Positions 24,455 through 34,184 of a stretch of 64,000 bases of DNA are shown here, in pieces. The notes beneath the pieces are model-generated. The model ran no database searches, was not told the origin of the DNA, and saw only the letters and a program-made list of their open reading frames with translations. The DNA comes from Clostridia bacterium (GTDB lineage Bacteria > Bacillota > Clostridia > Oscillospirales > CAG-382). The translations under genes and the position numbers were made by a program. Position 1 is the stretch's first letter, and each line of letters opens with the position of its first letter. The DNA is taken from NCBI GenBank assembly GCA_017516825.1, contig JAFXBC010000009.1:1-64000 (forward strand), written 5' to 3'.

Positions 24455-24997
24455 TTACAGACTCAGGGTGTCGTACACTTCCCCGTCCAGGTTCTTCCAG
24501 CAGAAGGTGCCCTTTTCGTAGATCATATAGCTGTTTTGGGAGCCGCCCTTGGGGATGGAAACGGAGCCGGGGTTGAGGATACGGATATCGCCGCAGACGC
24601 TATTTTCCGGGATATGGGTATGACCGTGGAGCAGGATCTCCCCGGTACCCATGGGAGGCAGGTTCTCACGGTTGTAATGGTGTCCGTGGGTGGCGAACAG
24701 GGTGTGTCCGTCCAGATCCAGCATACAGTAATCCGCAAGGATGGGAAAATCCAGCACCATCTGATCCACCTCGGTGTCGCAGTTGCCCCGGACGCAGAGG
24801 AGCATATTTTTTCGGTCGTTTAAGTAGGTTGCCACGGCCTTGGTATCGTAGAAGCTGGGCAGGGCGTTGCGGGGTCCGTGGTACAAAAGGTCGCCCAAAA
24901 GCAGGATCTTATCGGGCTGTTCCGCTTCGATACGCTGTACCAGCTTTTCCACGAAATAGGAGGAGCCGTGGAGGTCGGATGCGATGAGAAGTTTCAT
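24455..24997 (-). CDS. yfcE: YfcE-type metallophosphodiesterase
   Basis: This 180-aa calcineurin-like phosphoesterase of the YfcE/MJ0936 group probably hydrolyses phosphodiesters with Mn2+; the natural substrate is unknown. All metal motifs are visible: ASDLHGS (residues 6-12), LLGDLLYHGPRN, VRGNCDTE, THGHHYN and HGHTHIP. It is the last gene of the topB-mutY-pepF-yfcE run, 18 bp after the pepF stop. GGAGGAAGG lies upstream of the ATG. Confidence 0.92.
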   Translation of the reverse strand: MKLLIASDLHGSSYFVEKLVQRIEAEQPDKILLLGDLLYHGPRNALPSFYDTKAVATYLNDRKNMLLCVRGNCDTEVDQMVLDFPILADYCMLDLDGHTLFATHGHHYNRENLPPMGTGEILLHGHTHIPENSVCGDIRILNPGSVSIPKGGSQNSYMIYEKGTFCWKNLDGEVYDTLSL

Positions 24998-25015
24998 AGA
25001 AGTATCCTTCCTCCG

Positions 25016-26704
25016 TCACATTTTGTGGGCTTCCAGCCAGGCGGCGATCTCACGGGCTACCTCGCCCATACTTCCTTCATCATAGGGCAAGGGAAGGCCT
25101 GCGGCGCGGACGGCTTCTTCGAAGGTGACGGTGCCGCCCAGGTCTACGAAGGCCAGGTAACGCTTCCAGGCGTCTGCGGGGTCTTTGAGGGACATGGTCC
25201 AGAAGCGGAAGGCCACGGCCTGTGCCATACAGTAGTCGATGTAATACAGGGGATGGAGGTAGATATGGAGCTTGAACTGCCAGCCCGAGCCTCTGCCGTA
25301 GAAGGGCAGATCCTCCTGGTGGAGGTGGGGACGGTATTTCTTCTCCAGATCCAGCCACACTTGGTTACGCTCATCGGGGGTGAGGTTTTCGTTTTCGTAC
25401 ATGATATGCTGGAACTCGTCCACCATGCATCCGTAGGGGATGAAGGAAAGGGCGTTTGCGGCGTGGACGTATTCGTACTTATCGGTATTTTTCCCGAAGA
25501 ACAGGTGGTGGAACTCCCGGGTCAAGAATTCCATGCTCATGGAATGCACCTCACAGGCCTCCATGGTGGGAGACTGGGCGTAGAGGGGCAGGTTGTTCTT
25601 GAAGGCACGGAAGGCGGCGAAGGCGTGGCCTGCCTCGTGGGTGAGAACGTCCACGTCGTCGGCGGTGCCGTTGAAGTTGGAGAAGATAAAGGGAGCCTTG
25701 TAGTCCTCAACGGTGGAGCAGTAGCCACCGGGAGCTTTGCCTTCCCTGCTGAGGACGTCCAGAAGCTGATTATCGTACATAAAGTCGATGAACTCCGCAG
25801 TCTCGGGAGACATTTCATCGTACATCTTCTTCCCTGCTTCCAGGATCTCTTCCGCAGTGCCTTCGGGGAGGGCGTTGCCGTCGGCAAACAGGAAGTCGTG
25901 GTCGTAGAGGTGGATCTCCTCCACGCCGATGCGCTTCTTCTGATCCTCCTTGGTCATGGTGACCACGGGGACGAGATCTTCTGCGATCTGCTTACGGAAA
26001 GCTTTCAATTCCTCGTAGCCGTAGCAGTTTCTGCCCAGGCGGTCGTAGCCCAGTTGCAGGTAGTTTTCATGCCCCAGGAGTCTTGCCTGGGCGTTGCGGT
26101 TCTTCACCAGCTTATCGAAGATGGTGTCCAGCTCCTCCCTGTGGGCGTCGAAGAAGCCGCCTTCTTTTTCAAAGGCCTTCTTGCGGATGGCTCTGTCGGG
26201 AGATTCCTTATAAAGCCCCAGCATGGGCAGAGGGATGGTCTCCCCTTCCCATTCCACGGTACCGGAGGCGTACAGCTCCTGGTAGGCGGATTCCAGCTTA
26301 TTGGCTTCCTGCATCAGGGGAACCAGCTCGGGACGGAAGGAACGGACGGAGATCTCCAGGTTCTTGAACAGAAGGCTGCCCAGCTCTTTTTCCAGCTCTT
26401 TGCGGAAGGGAGATTCCAGCAACGCCAGGTCTACTGCCTGTGCGGGGCCTTGAAGGAGGGGACTTTGCTCGTCTAAGTAAGTCTTTTCTGCGTTATAGAA
26501 GGGGTCCTTGGTGTTCAGGGTGAAGCGGATATAAGCCAAGGAGGACATGGTATAGAAGTGACCCTGCTCCTCCATAAAGCTGCGGTATACGGAAAGGATG
26601 GTCTTGGCGTCTGGGGCGTTGCGGATCTCGGTCTCTACCTTTTTGCAAAGGGCGATGAGCTCCTCGGGGTTGGGGCGCTTGTAGGGCATTTCGGAAAACT
26701 TCAT
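25016..26704 (-). CDS. M3 family oligoendopeptidase (PepF-like)
   Basis: This 562-aa cytoplasmic zinc peptidase degrades short peptides. The HExxH motif is in LTHEAGHAFAAF (about residues 351-362), with the third ligand Glu in MEACEVHSMSMEFL (about 379-392). The N-terminal part is the long-helix domain typical of PepF; EREFHHLFF and YIDYCMAQAVAFRFW are in the C-terminal region. AAAGGA lies upstream of the ATG, two bases after the mutY stop. Confidence 0.93.
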   Translation of the reverse strand: MKFSEMPYKRPNPEELIALCKKVETEIRNAPDAKTILSVYRSFMEEQGHFYTMSSLAYIRFTLNTKDPFYNAEKTYLDEQSPLLQGPAQAVDLALLESPFRKELEKELGSLLFKNLEISVRSFRPELVPLMQEANKLESAYQELYASGTVEWEGETIPLPMLGLYKESPDRAIRKKAFEKEGGFFDAHREELDTIFDKLVKNRNAQARLLGHENYLQLGYDRLGRNCYGYEELKAFRKQIAEDLVPVVTMTKEDQKKRIGVEEIHLYDHDFLFADGNALPEGTAEEILEAGKKMYDEMSPETAEFIDFMYDNQLLDVLSREGKAPGGYCSTVEDYKAPFIFSNFNGTADDVDVLTHEAGHAFAAFRAFKNNLPLYAQSPTMEACEVHSMSMEFLTREFHHLFFGKNTDKYEYVHAANALSFIPYGCMVDEFQHIMYENENLTPDERNQVWLDLEKKYRPHLHQEDLPFYGRGSGWQFKLHIYLHPLYYIDYCMAQAVAFRFWTMSLKDPADAWKRYLAFVDLGGTVTFEEAVRAAGLPLPYDEGSMGEVAREIAAWLEAHKM

Positions 26705-26706
26705 TG

Positions 26707-27771
26707 TCAGATTCCTTTCGTGATGGGTTTGATATAAGCGGCAAAGGCGGAGGGGATGGCGAACCGGTCTGCCATTTCCTCCGGGGTGGCCATGATACGG
26801 TCTCTTGCTTCTTCAAAATATCCGGACATCAGATAGGCGGTCATATGCCATTCCACGTGGGTGAAGATATGGGCGGCCGGGGCAAGACGTTCAATATGCA
26901 GGGGCTGGAAGCCGTTTTCTCTGGCAAAAGCCACGGCCTCCTCGGGTGTGAGGATACCAAGCTCGTTGGGAAGCTCGTAGAGCCCCGCCAACAAGCCTTT
27001 GGCGGGACGGCGGCGGATCATATAGCGGTCGTGTTCCTTCAACAGAAGCACCGTACGATGCTCTATACGGCGGGGTGCTTTTTTGGATCGGACGGGAAGA
27101 AGGTCGGTCTTCCCCGTTCTTTTAGCGATACACCAGGGGCGGAAAGGGCACTCCTTACAGAGCGGCTCCGTATTGGGGCCGCAGAGGGTGGCTCCTAGCT
27201 CGATCATGGCCTGGGTGAACTCCCCGGGAGACTCCCCGGGGCAAAGGGAAAGCACGGCTTCCTCCGCCGCCTTGCGGGTACGGGGATCCATGATATCCCG
27301 TTCATCCCCCGTCACGCGGGACAAAACCCTAAGCACGTTGCCGTCCACAGCGGGGGCGGGAACGCCGAAGGCGATGGTGGCAATGGCGCCTGCGGTATAG
27401 CTCCCGATACCGGGAAGCTTTTGCAGCTCTTTGGGGTCGGAGGGGAACTTGCCGCCGTATTCGGTTACGATCCTGATAGCGGCTTTTTGGAGGTTCCTTG
27501 CACGGCTGTAATAACCCAGGCCCTCCCAAAGCTTGAGAAGGTGGGTCTCCTCGGCCTCCGCCAGGGCGTATACGTTGGGAAATGCTTCCAGGAAGCGGTG
27601 GAAATAGGGCTTTACCGCCTCCACGCGGGTCTGTTGGAGCATGATCTCCGAGATCCACACGCGGTAGGGGGTGATATCATGCCGCCAGGGAAGGTCTCGT
27701 TTGTTGGCTTGATACCAGGTCAGAAGCTCTGTGACGGCTTCCTTGGGAGGAAGGGTGTATTGGTGGCTCAT
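26707..27771 (-). CDS. mutY: A/G-specific adenine glycosylase
   Basis: MutY removes adenine opposite 8-oxoguanine in base excision repair. The 354-aa protein has the HhH motif LPGIGSYTAGAIATIAFG with the downstream catalytic Asp in VDGNVLRVLSR, the catalytic Glu in WISEIMLQQTRVEAV, the Fe-S ligands C-x6-C-x2-C-x5-C in CGPNTEPLCKECPFRPWC, and a Nudix-like C-terminal domain for 8-oxoG recognition. Its ATG overlaps the topB TGA (ATGA), so the two are coupled. Confidence 0.96.
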   Translation of the reverse strand: MSHQYTLPPKEAVTELLTWYQANKRDLPWRHDITPYRVWISEIMLQQTRVEAVKPYFHRFLEAFPNVYALAEAEETHLLKLWEGLGYYSRARNLQKAAIRIVTEYGGKFPSDPKELQKLPGIGSYTAGAIATIAFGVPAPAVDGNVLRVLSRVTGDERDIMDPRTRKAAEEAVLSLCPGESPGEFTQAMIELGATLCGPNTEPLCKECPFRPWCIAKRTGKTDLLPVRSKKAPRRIEHRTVLLLKEHDRYMIRRRPAKGLLAGLYELPNELGILTPEEAVAFARENGFQPLHIERLAPAAHIFTHVEWHMTAYLMSGYFEEARDRIMATPEEMADRFAIPSAFAAYIKPITKGI

Positions 27772-30086
27772 TGGGTCACCTCCCCGTTCAGAAGGCGGGC
27801 GGCCTCCTCGTCGGTGAGGAGCTTGCCGTTTTGCTCAAAGGGGAGGCGGAAATCGCAACCGCTTTTCCAGGCGGAACAGCCGTAGGCGGTCTTCCCTTTG
27901 ACGATGGGGCTTTTGCATTTGGGGCAGAGGGGTGCGGGAGGAGGAGCCTTTTTCTTTGGCTTGCGGTCGTCGAATGCGAAGACCGCCTTCTTTTCCTCGT
28001 CCAGCACCAGGCGGGCAGTGAAGGTATTTCCCGTCTTCTTGGAAACAAAGCCCTCGATGGGGTCGGTCTTGCCCTCAGTAAGGAGCTTGCGGAGATTATC
28101 GGCGGAAATGGCTCTGCCGCAAATGTAGGTCTGCACGGTGAATTTACAGCCGTCCTTGTAGCCTGCACAGCCGTAGAAGGAGCGCATTCTGCGGATCTCG
28201 TTGCCGCAAAGGGGGCAGGCGCCGAGGATATCCCCGAAGTAGCCGATGTCGTGGCTCCCCTCTCCCGCCTCCATGGCGGCGGAGATCTTTTCTTTGGCAA
28301 GGTCGACGCTGTCGCGGACGGTGATCTTCCCGCGAAAAACGCTTTTCAAGGCCTTGCCAAGCTCGGCGGTCTTGAATTTATCCATGACCACACCCAGGTT
28401 CTCCAGAGATTCCACAAGGAATTCTCCCCCGGGGAGAATGAAATAGGTATCCTTTTTCAGCTCGATATAGCCGCTGTGGCGGGCGTTGTCGATGATGCCC
28501 GTACGGGTGGCCTCGGTGCCAAGCTCCAGACCCTCGAACATGGCGCGGTAATCCTCGGTGTCGTCCTCCTGCTCGGTATCGTCGGCGTTTTCCGCTGCTT
28601 CCTTTGCGGCAGCTTTTTCCTCGCGGAAGGGGTTCTTCAGGTAGTTGTTCAAAGTCTCGATGGTGTAATGCTTGGGGGGCGAGGTCTCCTTTTCCACGGG
28701 CTTGAAGTCGATGACCACTTGGTCGCCCTTTTCAAGAGGGGGCAGGACCTTGTCCTTCTGGGTGCGGTCGTCGTATTTCGTCCAGCCGGGCTCCAAGATC
28801 ACGTTGCCCTTGAGGGTGAAGGTTTCCAAATCTCCCACGGCAATGGTGATCTCGGTTTTGGAGATCTTACAGGGCTCTGCACAGAACACCGCGATGAAGC
28901 GGCGGAACACGGTGGAATAGACCTGGTTTTCCCGCTGGGACAAGGCGCCCTTGGCGGGGATCTTATAGGTGGGGGTCAAGGCGGAGTGGGATTCGATCTT
29001 GCTGTCGTCGAAGATGGATTTGCTGTCCTTGAATTCCACGGGGTAGCCAAGCTTCTTGCAGTTTTCCAGGATGGTTTTGATCTTGCCCTTTTCCGCGGTG
29101 GCCAGATATTCGGAGTTGGTACGGGGATAGGTGAGGTAGCCTTCCTCGTAAAGCTTCTGGATGATGTCCAGAGAGTCCTTCATGGACATTTTGTACTTCT
29201 TACCCAGCACGTTTTGCAATTTGGAAAGGGAGTACAGCTTGCCGGGAGGGAGAGTAGATTTTTGGTTTTTGACTGCGGTGACCACAGCACCGGCTTGGTT
29301 GTATTTGGCGCAGAGGGCTTCCGCCTTGGGGGCGTCCTCCACGTCGAACTTCTTCTTGGAGTTCAGCTCCACCACTTCCCCCTTGGTCTCCTCCTTGCTG
29401 GCAAGAGACAGGTATTTCCCGGGGATAAAGTTGCGGATGGCCATGTCCCGCTCGTAGATGGCTTTCACGATGGGAACGATGACGCGGCCTACCCGAAGAA
29501 GGGTTCCCGTGCGGAGAGTGGCGTAGCGGGTAAGGTTCACGCCGTAGAGCCAATCGATGTAGGTGCGGGCAAAGCCTTCGTCGGCTAAGTTGTCGTATTC
29601 CGATTCGTCCTTCATTTCCGCAAGAGCGGTACGGACGGTCTGGGGCGTCTGATCGGGGAGCCAGAGGCGCTTTAAGGCTTTGCCGTTGACCTTTGCATGG
29701 GTGATGCAGAGGCGGACGATGATCTCCCCCTCTCTGTCGGCGTCTCCCGCGTTGACGATGGTGTCCACGTCCTCTCTTGCACAGAGAGAGGTGATGATGC
29801 CAAACTGCTTCTGAACCCCGCTGTCCACCGTCTTTTTGTCGTCTCCCTTGCGGAGCTCAAAGCGGAAGGTCTCGGGGAAGCAAGGCAGGTTCTCCATGGT
29901 CCAGCCGGTGGCGCCTGCGGGGAGAGGTGAATACGCCTCGATGTCGCAAAGGGAGAACAGGTGGCCGAAGGCCCAGGTGACGATGTAGCCCTCCCCTTCC
30001 AGGTAACCGTCCCGACGGCGAAGGTCGCCGATGGCGGAGGCGATGTTACGGGCAAGGCTGGGTTTTTCGGCTATGATGAGAATCAA
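27768..30086 (-). CDS. topB: DNA topoisomerase III (type IA), TTG start
   Basis: This 772-aa enzyme relaxes and decatenates DNA through a 5'-phosphotyrosine link. The Toprim Glu is in ILIIAEKPSLARNIA and the DxD motif in NAGDADREGEII (about residues 112-123). The active-site Tyr is in YLTYPRTNSEYL (Tyr about residue 317). Two Topo-C zinc-finger-like repeats (CPLCGN...C, CPKCKS...C) are at the C-terminus. The TTG at 30086 is 8 bases after AAAGGAGG; the upstream GTG overlaps that RBS and cannot be the start. It leads topB-mutY-pepF-yfcE, so it is chromosomal housekeeping rather than the copy found on conjugative elements. Confidence 0.93.
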   Translation of the reverse strand: MILIIAEKPSLARNIASAIGDLRRRDGYLEGEGYIVTWAFGHLFSLCDIEAYSPLPAGATGWTMENLPCFPETFRFELRKGDDKKTVDSGVQKQFGIITSLCAREDVDTIVNAGDADREGEIIVRLCITHAKVNGKALKRLWLPDQTPQTVRTALAEMKDESEYDNLADEGFARTYIDWLYGVNLTRYATLRTGTLLRVGRVIVPIVKAIYERDMAIRNFIPGKYLSLASKEETKGEVVELNSKKKFDVEDAPKAEALCAKYNQAGAVVTAVKNQKSTLPPGKLYSLSKLQNVLGKKYKMSMKDSLDIIQKLYEEGYLTYPRTNSEYLATAEKGKIKTILENCKKLGYPVEFKDSKSIFDDSKIESHSALTPTYKIPAKGALSQRENQVYSTVFRRFIAVFCAEPCKISKTEITIAVGDLETFTLKGNVILEPGWTKYDDRTQKDKVLPPLEKGDQVVIDFKPVEKETSPPKHYTIETLNNYLKNPFREEKAAAKEAAENADDTEQEDDTEDYRAMFEGLELGTEATRTGIIDNARHSGYIELKKDTYFILPGGEFLVESLENLGVVMDKFKTAELGKALKSVFRGKITVRDSVDLAKEKISAAMEAGEGSHDIGYFGDILGACPLCGNEIRRMRSFYGCAGYKDGCKFTVQTYICGRAISADNLRKLLTEGKTDPIEGFVSKKTGNTFTARLVLDEEKKAVFAFDDRKPKKKAPPPAPLCPKCKSPIVKGKTAYGCSAWKSGCDFRLPFEQNGKLLTDEEAARLLNGEVTQ

Positions 30087-30121
30087 GGGATCCACCTCCT
30101 TTCAGAGGGATATATAAAAGG

Positions 30122-31801
30122 TTAAGAAATCTTGATATCGAAGGTCATTTCGAAGGTTCTGTCCCAGGGATAGCGGAAGTTTGACACCTTCACGGTGGGG
30201 TGTTCTTCCTCGTTATGGGGGGACAGAGAGGTGATGATGGGGCTTTCGTTGATGCGGGAAAGCACCAAGGGCATATTGCAATCTCCGTCTTCCGACCAGA
30301 TGTTTTCCACACGCTTGCCCTTGGCCTTGTAGCACACGTCCTTGATATAGGCAAAGGTCATGGACTTCAAGAAGCCTTCGTTGGCTTCATCGGTGGACTT
30401 TTCCACAGCGGAGAGGTAGGCGTATCTGGCAATTCCCTGGGACAGGGCGATGCCCATGGCGTTGCCTGCGGTGTTCCAGGAGGAGTAGCCCAAAAGCTCC
30501 GCTACGCCCATATCGTACTGATGGAACATCATGTAGGACAGGTTATAGGCTTTCCCGGAAACGTCCAGCAGGACGGTGGGGATATTCTTTTCCAAGTTGG
30601 ATTCCAGCTGCTTCATCAGGCTGACACGGTCGGAGGAAGAAGAACTGCGGGTGAGGATGAGCACCTGGAGACCATCGCCGGGGTTATTTGCTTCATCGGT
30701 ATTCAGGCAGATCAAATGGTTCCCGATATTCTCACCCAGAGTGCCGATGTCAAACTCGTCGGCGGCCTGGTCCTTGCCTTGGCCGTAGTAGGTCAAGGTC
30801 ACCTCTATTTTGCCGTAGATCTGCGTTGCCATACGGGCGAGGCAACACATGCCCAGCTCGTCCGCGGCGGCGGAAAGAACGCCTCTGTCGCCTATCAGAT
30901 TCTTCAGGTAGTTGATCTCGTTGGTCTGGATAGTGGTTTGGGGAGAGGAATCGTCCACGCCAACGTAGATAAATTCCAAGTCGTCCCCCACGTTCCGCAA
31001 AATGTAATCGGCAATCACCAGCTTACGGGTGCGGGAAGCGTGGTATTTATCCAGGGCGGATTCGGGAAGGGGCGTGGAAACCTTCTTGCCGTTTTGGTCA
31101 AAGCGGTAGCCCGCGATAATGTTCTCCACGGTGAGGTCTTTACCGGTGAGAGTCTTACGGGCAACCTGACCGTATTCACGGAGCATATAGTATTCGTCAA
31201 GCTGGTATCCGCCGTAGGAGCCTGTGGAAGCAAGCCGCATCACGGTATCAAAGAGGTAGACGGTGTTGTTCTTGCACAGGTCAATGATGGTGTCGGCGAT
31301 CTCGTACTCGAAGGTCAGATCGGTGTTGTCCAGCCAGCGGGAGCCTACCAAGCCCCCGGAAAGCATTTGATCCAGGGAGATGATGAAGTAGTCGCAGGTC
31401 TTGTCCATCTCCTTCACCCAGGCAAGGAGTGCTTCTCTGTTGCCTAAGGTGGAGCCGTCGGGATTGGGGGTCATATTGTCCAATGCGGTGCGGTAAAGAT
31501 GCTCCTCGGGCATGAGAAGCTTGATGCCCACAGACTGTGCAAGGTATTCCACACGGTCCTTGTTCACGGGACGGTTATCCAAGGGGATATAGGCTACCAC
31601 GGGGTCGGTCACAGGCTGTTCCTCCTCTTGAGAACTCTCGCTTTCCGTAAATGCGGATGATTCTGCGGAAGGGACGTCTTCACTGAGGTTCGGTGTGCTG
31701 ACAGCCGGTTCCACGGCAGTGCAGGCGAAAAGAGATCCCATGAGCAAGGAGCAGAGAAGGATGCAAAAAAGTTTTTTTACAAGGCTTGACCGTTTGTGCA
31801 T
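30122..31801 (-). CDS. DUF4127 lipoprotein
   Basis: This 559-aa protein has a signal peptide and lipobox FAC (Cys27), then a Ser/Glu-rich linker to about residue 65. The main domain has DUF4127 landmarks: VAYIPLDNRPVN (about 69-80), SLDQMLSGGLVGSR (about 142-155), YVGVDDSSPQTTIQ and GYSSWNTAGNAMG. Members of this family have no settled function. It has its own promoter and no obvious operon partner; the divergent neighbour is an ECF sigma factor. Confidence 0.8.
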   Translation of the reverse strand: MHKRSSLVKKLFCILLCSLLMGSLFACTAVEPAVSTPNLSEDVPSAESSAFTESESSQEEEQPVTDPVVAYIPLDNRPVNKDRVEYLAQSVGIKLLMPEEHLYRTALDNMTPNPDGSTLGNREALLAWVKEMDKTCDYFIISLDQMLSGGLVGSRWLDNTDLTFEYEIADTIIDLCKNNTVYLFDTVMRLASTGSYGGYQLDEYYMLREYGQVARKTLTGKDLTVENIIAGYRFDQNGKKVSTPLPESALDKYHASRTRKLVIADYILRNVGDDLEFIYVGVDDSSPQTTIQTNEINYLKNLIGDRGVLSAAADELGMCCLARMATQIYGKIEVTLTYYGQGKDQAADEFDIGTLGENIGNHLICLNTDEANNPGDGLQVLILTRSSSSSDRVSLMKQLESNLEKNIPTVLLDVSGKAYNLSYMMFHQYDMGVAELLGYSSWNTAGNAMGIALSQGIARYAYLSAVEKSTDEANEGFLKSMTFAYIKDVCYKAKGKRVENIWSEDGDCNMPLVLSRINESPIITSLSPHNEEEHPTVKVSNFRYPWDRTFEMTFDIKIS

Positions 31802-31834
31802 AGAAAATACCTACCTTATTTTTTCACTTTTTAC

Positions 31835-31863
31835 AGTATACCAAAAAATGCAGAAAAAAGCAA
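31835..31863 (-). promoter_or_regulatory. Probable promoter for the DUF4127 gene
   Basis: Minus-strand TTGCTT (31863-31858), 17-bp spacer, TATACT (31840-31835). Confidence 0.6.
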
Positions 31864-31882
31864 TACGAAAATGCGGGTTTCG

Positions 31883-31911
31883 TTGACAGAGAAATTTTTT
31901 TACGTTATACT
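31883..31911 (+). promoter_or_regulatory. Sigma-A promoter for the ECF sigma operon
   Basis: TTGACA (31883-31888), 17-bp spacer, TATACT (31906-31911). The match to sigma-A suggests basal expression; no separate ECF-type (AAC...CGT) site was identified. Confidence 0.75.
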
Positions 31912-31983
31912 GAAAAAAAGATGTCGTAAAAGCGGGGTTTAGATTGTTATATAGACAGAAACGGGAAAATGAAAGGAGAGACG

Positions 31984-32523
31984 ATGATGGGCGACCAAAG
32001 AACGAAAGACGACGCACGCTGTAACGCCGCTCTCGCCGCCCTTGCCAAAGGGGACAAGGGTGGGCTGGACGTGATCTACCGTACGTACGGACGGATGATC
32101 CTATCGGCGGCGTATCAGATCGTAGGTACAACGGAGGATGCGGAGGACGTTCTGCAGGACGTTCTGCTTCGGATCGGCGAGAGCCCGTCCCGTTATACGC
32201 CTGACAGTAACCCCAGGGCGTGGGTAATGGCCATCACAAGAAACGTTGCGTTGAATCTGGCGAAAAAGCGCGGGAGAGATCTGCCCTTGGATGAGGTTGC
32301 TTCCGGAGAGATTTCTCATCCCTCCCGGGAGGGTGTGGAGGAATCTGCGATCTTACAGGTCGCTTTGGCAAGTCTTTCCGAAGAGGAGCGGTTGATCGTC
32401 AACCTGAAGACTTACGCGGGGCTTTCCCACAAGGAGATCGCTTCCGTTTTCGGGATCTCCGAGGACAGCGCCCAAAAGCGGTATCAGCGCGCCATTGAGA
32501 AGCTACGCAAATATTTTTTATAG
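31984..32523 (+). CDS. ECF-type RNA polymerase sigma factor
   Basis: This 179-aa sigma-70 family protein contains only regions 2 and 4. Region 2 is YRTYGRMILSAAYQIVGTTE followed by DAEDVLQDVLLRI (about residues 33-65); region 4 is LSEEERLIVNLKTYAGLSHK followed by EIASVFGISEDSAQKR. The ATG at 31984 follows AAAGGAG by 7 bases; ATG codons at 31969 and 31987 are less likely. The next gene, 15 bp downstream, encodes a single-pass protein, fitting a sigma/anti-sigma pair. Confidence 0.9.
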   Translation: MMGDQRTKDDARCNAALAALAKGDKGGLDVIYRTYGRMILSAAYQIVGTTEDAEDVLQDVLLRIGESPSRYTPDSNPRAWVMAITRNVALNLAKKRGRDLPLDEVASGEISHPSREGVEESAILQVALASLSEEERLIVNLKTYAGLSHKEIASVFGISEDSAQKRYQRAIEKLRKYFL

Positions 32524-32538
32524 GAAGGAGACGTATTG

Positions 32539-33354
32539 ATGAAGGATCAACAATTGGAAGAGCTTTTGAAAAAGCATTTTGAAAAAGAAGCAAAGCGATT
32601 TACCTTAAAAGAAGCGAAGAAAAACGTCGGATCTCCCCTTTCATGGAAAAAATGGGTATTGACGGCCGCTTGCTTTTTGGCGGTGGCGGGGATTTTAGCC
32701 GCCGCGGCATTGCCGGGCGGTCGGGACGTTCCGGTGGTATCGGAGGCGGGAACCGAAGGGTCTACATCAAGCAATTGTGAATCGACCAACTCCGAAGTCA
32801 GCCTAAAAGATCCTGTCAGTTCCGATGTCAGCGATGGGGATCCGATGGGAGAGCATGCGCAGCTTTACTATTATGATTATGCCGAGTATCTGCACTTTTT
32901 GGATACTGCGAAATTGCCGGAGGATTTCGTTTCTTACGAAGAGATCTCCATGCTGGGAAAATTCGACGGATTCGTTTGTCTGGATGGGACCGAAGTGGAA
33001 AAAGGCAGCTCTCTGTTCTATAGCTTCAAGACGGACGACGGGTGGGAATGTAACGTTTACGTCTATCACGAGGAAAGAGAGAACCTCCTTTCCCCTCTTC
33101 TCGAGGAAGTCATGAACAAAGAAGATCTCCGCACACTCCGGGAGGAACGCAAAGGTTATTTCATGATCGACGGTATGACATACGGTTATACAAAGGGTAA
33201 ATTGATCTCCGTCAAATGGGAAGACGAGGGAATTATATTCGTCTTGTATTCCAGCTATCTTTCGGAGTGTCCGGAAAGCCATCCCGCGTTCGGGTTGTTT
33301 TCGGCAGACACCGCAAAGGCTACGGCGGAATCTGTCTATACGCCAAAAAAATAA
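32539..33354 (+). CDS. Putative membrane anti-sigma factor
   Basis: This 271-aa protein has a charged cytoplasmic N-terminus (about residues 1-35), one membrane segment (about 37-58, WVLTAACFLAVAGILAAAAL), a Ser/Thr-rich linker and an extracytoplasmic domain of about 160 residues. The topology and position behind an ECF sigma gene suggest an anti-sigma factor, but no zinc-binding HxxxCxxC motif of the ZAS type is present. The ATG at 32539 follows AAGGAG by 8 bases; a TTG just before it is possible. Terminator at 33374-33405. Confidence 0.6.
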   Translation: MKDQQLEELLKKHFEKEAKRFTLKEAKKNVGSPLSWKKWVLTAACFLAVAGILAAAALPGGRDVPVVSEAGTEGSTSSNCESTNSEVSLKDPVSSDVSDGDPMGEHAQLYYYDYAEYLHFLDTAKLPEDFVSYEEISMLGKFDGFVCLDGTEVEKGSSLFYSFKTDDGWECNVYVYHEERENLLSPLLEEVMNKEDLRTLREERKGYFMIDGMTYGYTKGKLISVKWEDEGIIFVLYSSYLSECPESHPAFGLFSADTAKATAESVYTPKK

Positions 33355-33373
33355 GAGTAGCAGACCTCTCATG

Positions 33374-33405
33374 AAAGCTCCCTTTGAAAGCGGGGAGCTT
33401 TTTGT
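33374..33405 (+). terminator. Terminator of the sigma operon
   Basis: AAAGCTCCC (33374-33382) pairs with GGGAGCTTT (33393-33401), followed by a T-rich stretch. Confidence 0.8.
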
Positions 33406-33406
33406 A

Positions 33407-33435
33407 TTGACTTTCAAACCGTGAGGTGATAGAAT
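33407..33435 (+). promoter_or_regulatory. Promoter for nrdG
   Basis: TTGACT (33407-33412), 17-bp spacer, TAGAAT (33430-33435). No NrdR box was seen here. Confidence 0.65.
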
Positions 33436-33466
33436 AGAGGAAAGTTTTCTCCTTGGAGGATTGGTT

Positions 33467-34150
33467 ATGAAGATAAACGGCTTTCAAAAGCTGACGCTGT
33501 TGGATTTCCCGGGAAAAGTGGCTTGCATTCTGTTCACACCGGGGTGTAATTTCCGCTGTCCTTTTTGCCATAATGCGTCCCTGGTGACCCATATTGAGGG
33601 GGAGGACTACTCTGAGGAGGAGATCCTTTCCTATCTGAAAAAGCGGCAGGGGCTTTTGGACGGCGTGGTGGTCACGGGTGGGGAGCCTACCTTGCAGAAA
33701 GATCTTGGGGATTTTCTGAGGAAGGTGAAGGCTTTGGGGTACGCCGTGAAGCTGGATACCAACGGCACCAACCCGGAGATGCTGAAAAGCATTGTTTCCG
33801 CAGGACTTGTGGACTACGTGGCCATGGATATCAAGAACGTCTTCGAAAAATATCCCGTTACGGCGGGGTGCGGCGGTGTAGACCTTGCAAAGATCGAAGA
33901 AAGCATCGATCTTCTGCTGACAGACGTGGTGGACTACGAGTTCCGCACCACGGTGACGGCGGAATTGCACACACCACAAGATATTGGGGGGATCGCAAGC
34001 CGCATCCATGGAGCGAAAAGATACTTCCTGCAAAACTTTAAGGATTCGGGAGACATCGTTTCCGGGGGGAATACTGCCGTTACGCCTCAAATCATGGAGG
34101 AAATGGTAAAGGCGGCACAAGATATTGTGTGCCGGGTTATGGCTCGATAA
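33467..34150 (+). CDS. nrdG: Anaerobic ribonucleotide reductase activating protein (radical SAM)
   Basis: This 227-aa radical SAM enzyme creates the glycyl radical on NrdD. The cluster motif CNFRCPFC (C-x3-C-x2-C) is at about residues 26-33, in FTPGCNFRCPFCHNA, followed by VVVTGGEPTLQ. The form matches the NrdG2-type subfamily. The ATG at 33467 follows GGAGGA with 6 bases between. It lies upstream of nrdD but has its own promoter, and nrdD has another. Confidence 0.9.
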   Translation: MKINGFQKLTLLDFPGKVACILFTPGCNFRCPFCHNASLVTHIEGEDYSEEEILSYLKKRQGLLDGVVVTGGEPTLQKDLGDFLRKVKALGYAVKLDTNGTNPEMLKSIVSAGLVDYVAMDIKNVFEKYPVTAGCGGVDLAKIEESIDLLLTDVVDYEFRTTVTAELHTPQDIGGIASRIHGAKRYFLQNFKDSGDIVSGGNTAVTPQIMEEMVKAAQDIVCRVMAR

Positions 34151-34184
34151 GTGAAAATAATTCCTAAAAATTGTGATTTTGCTA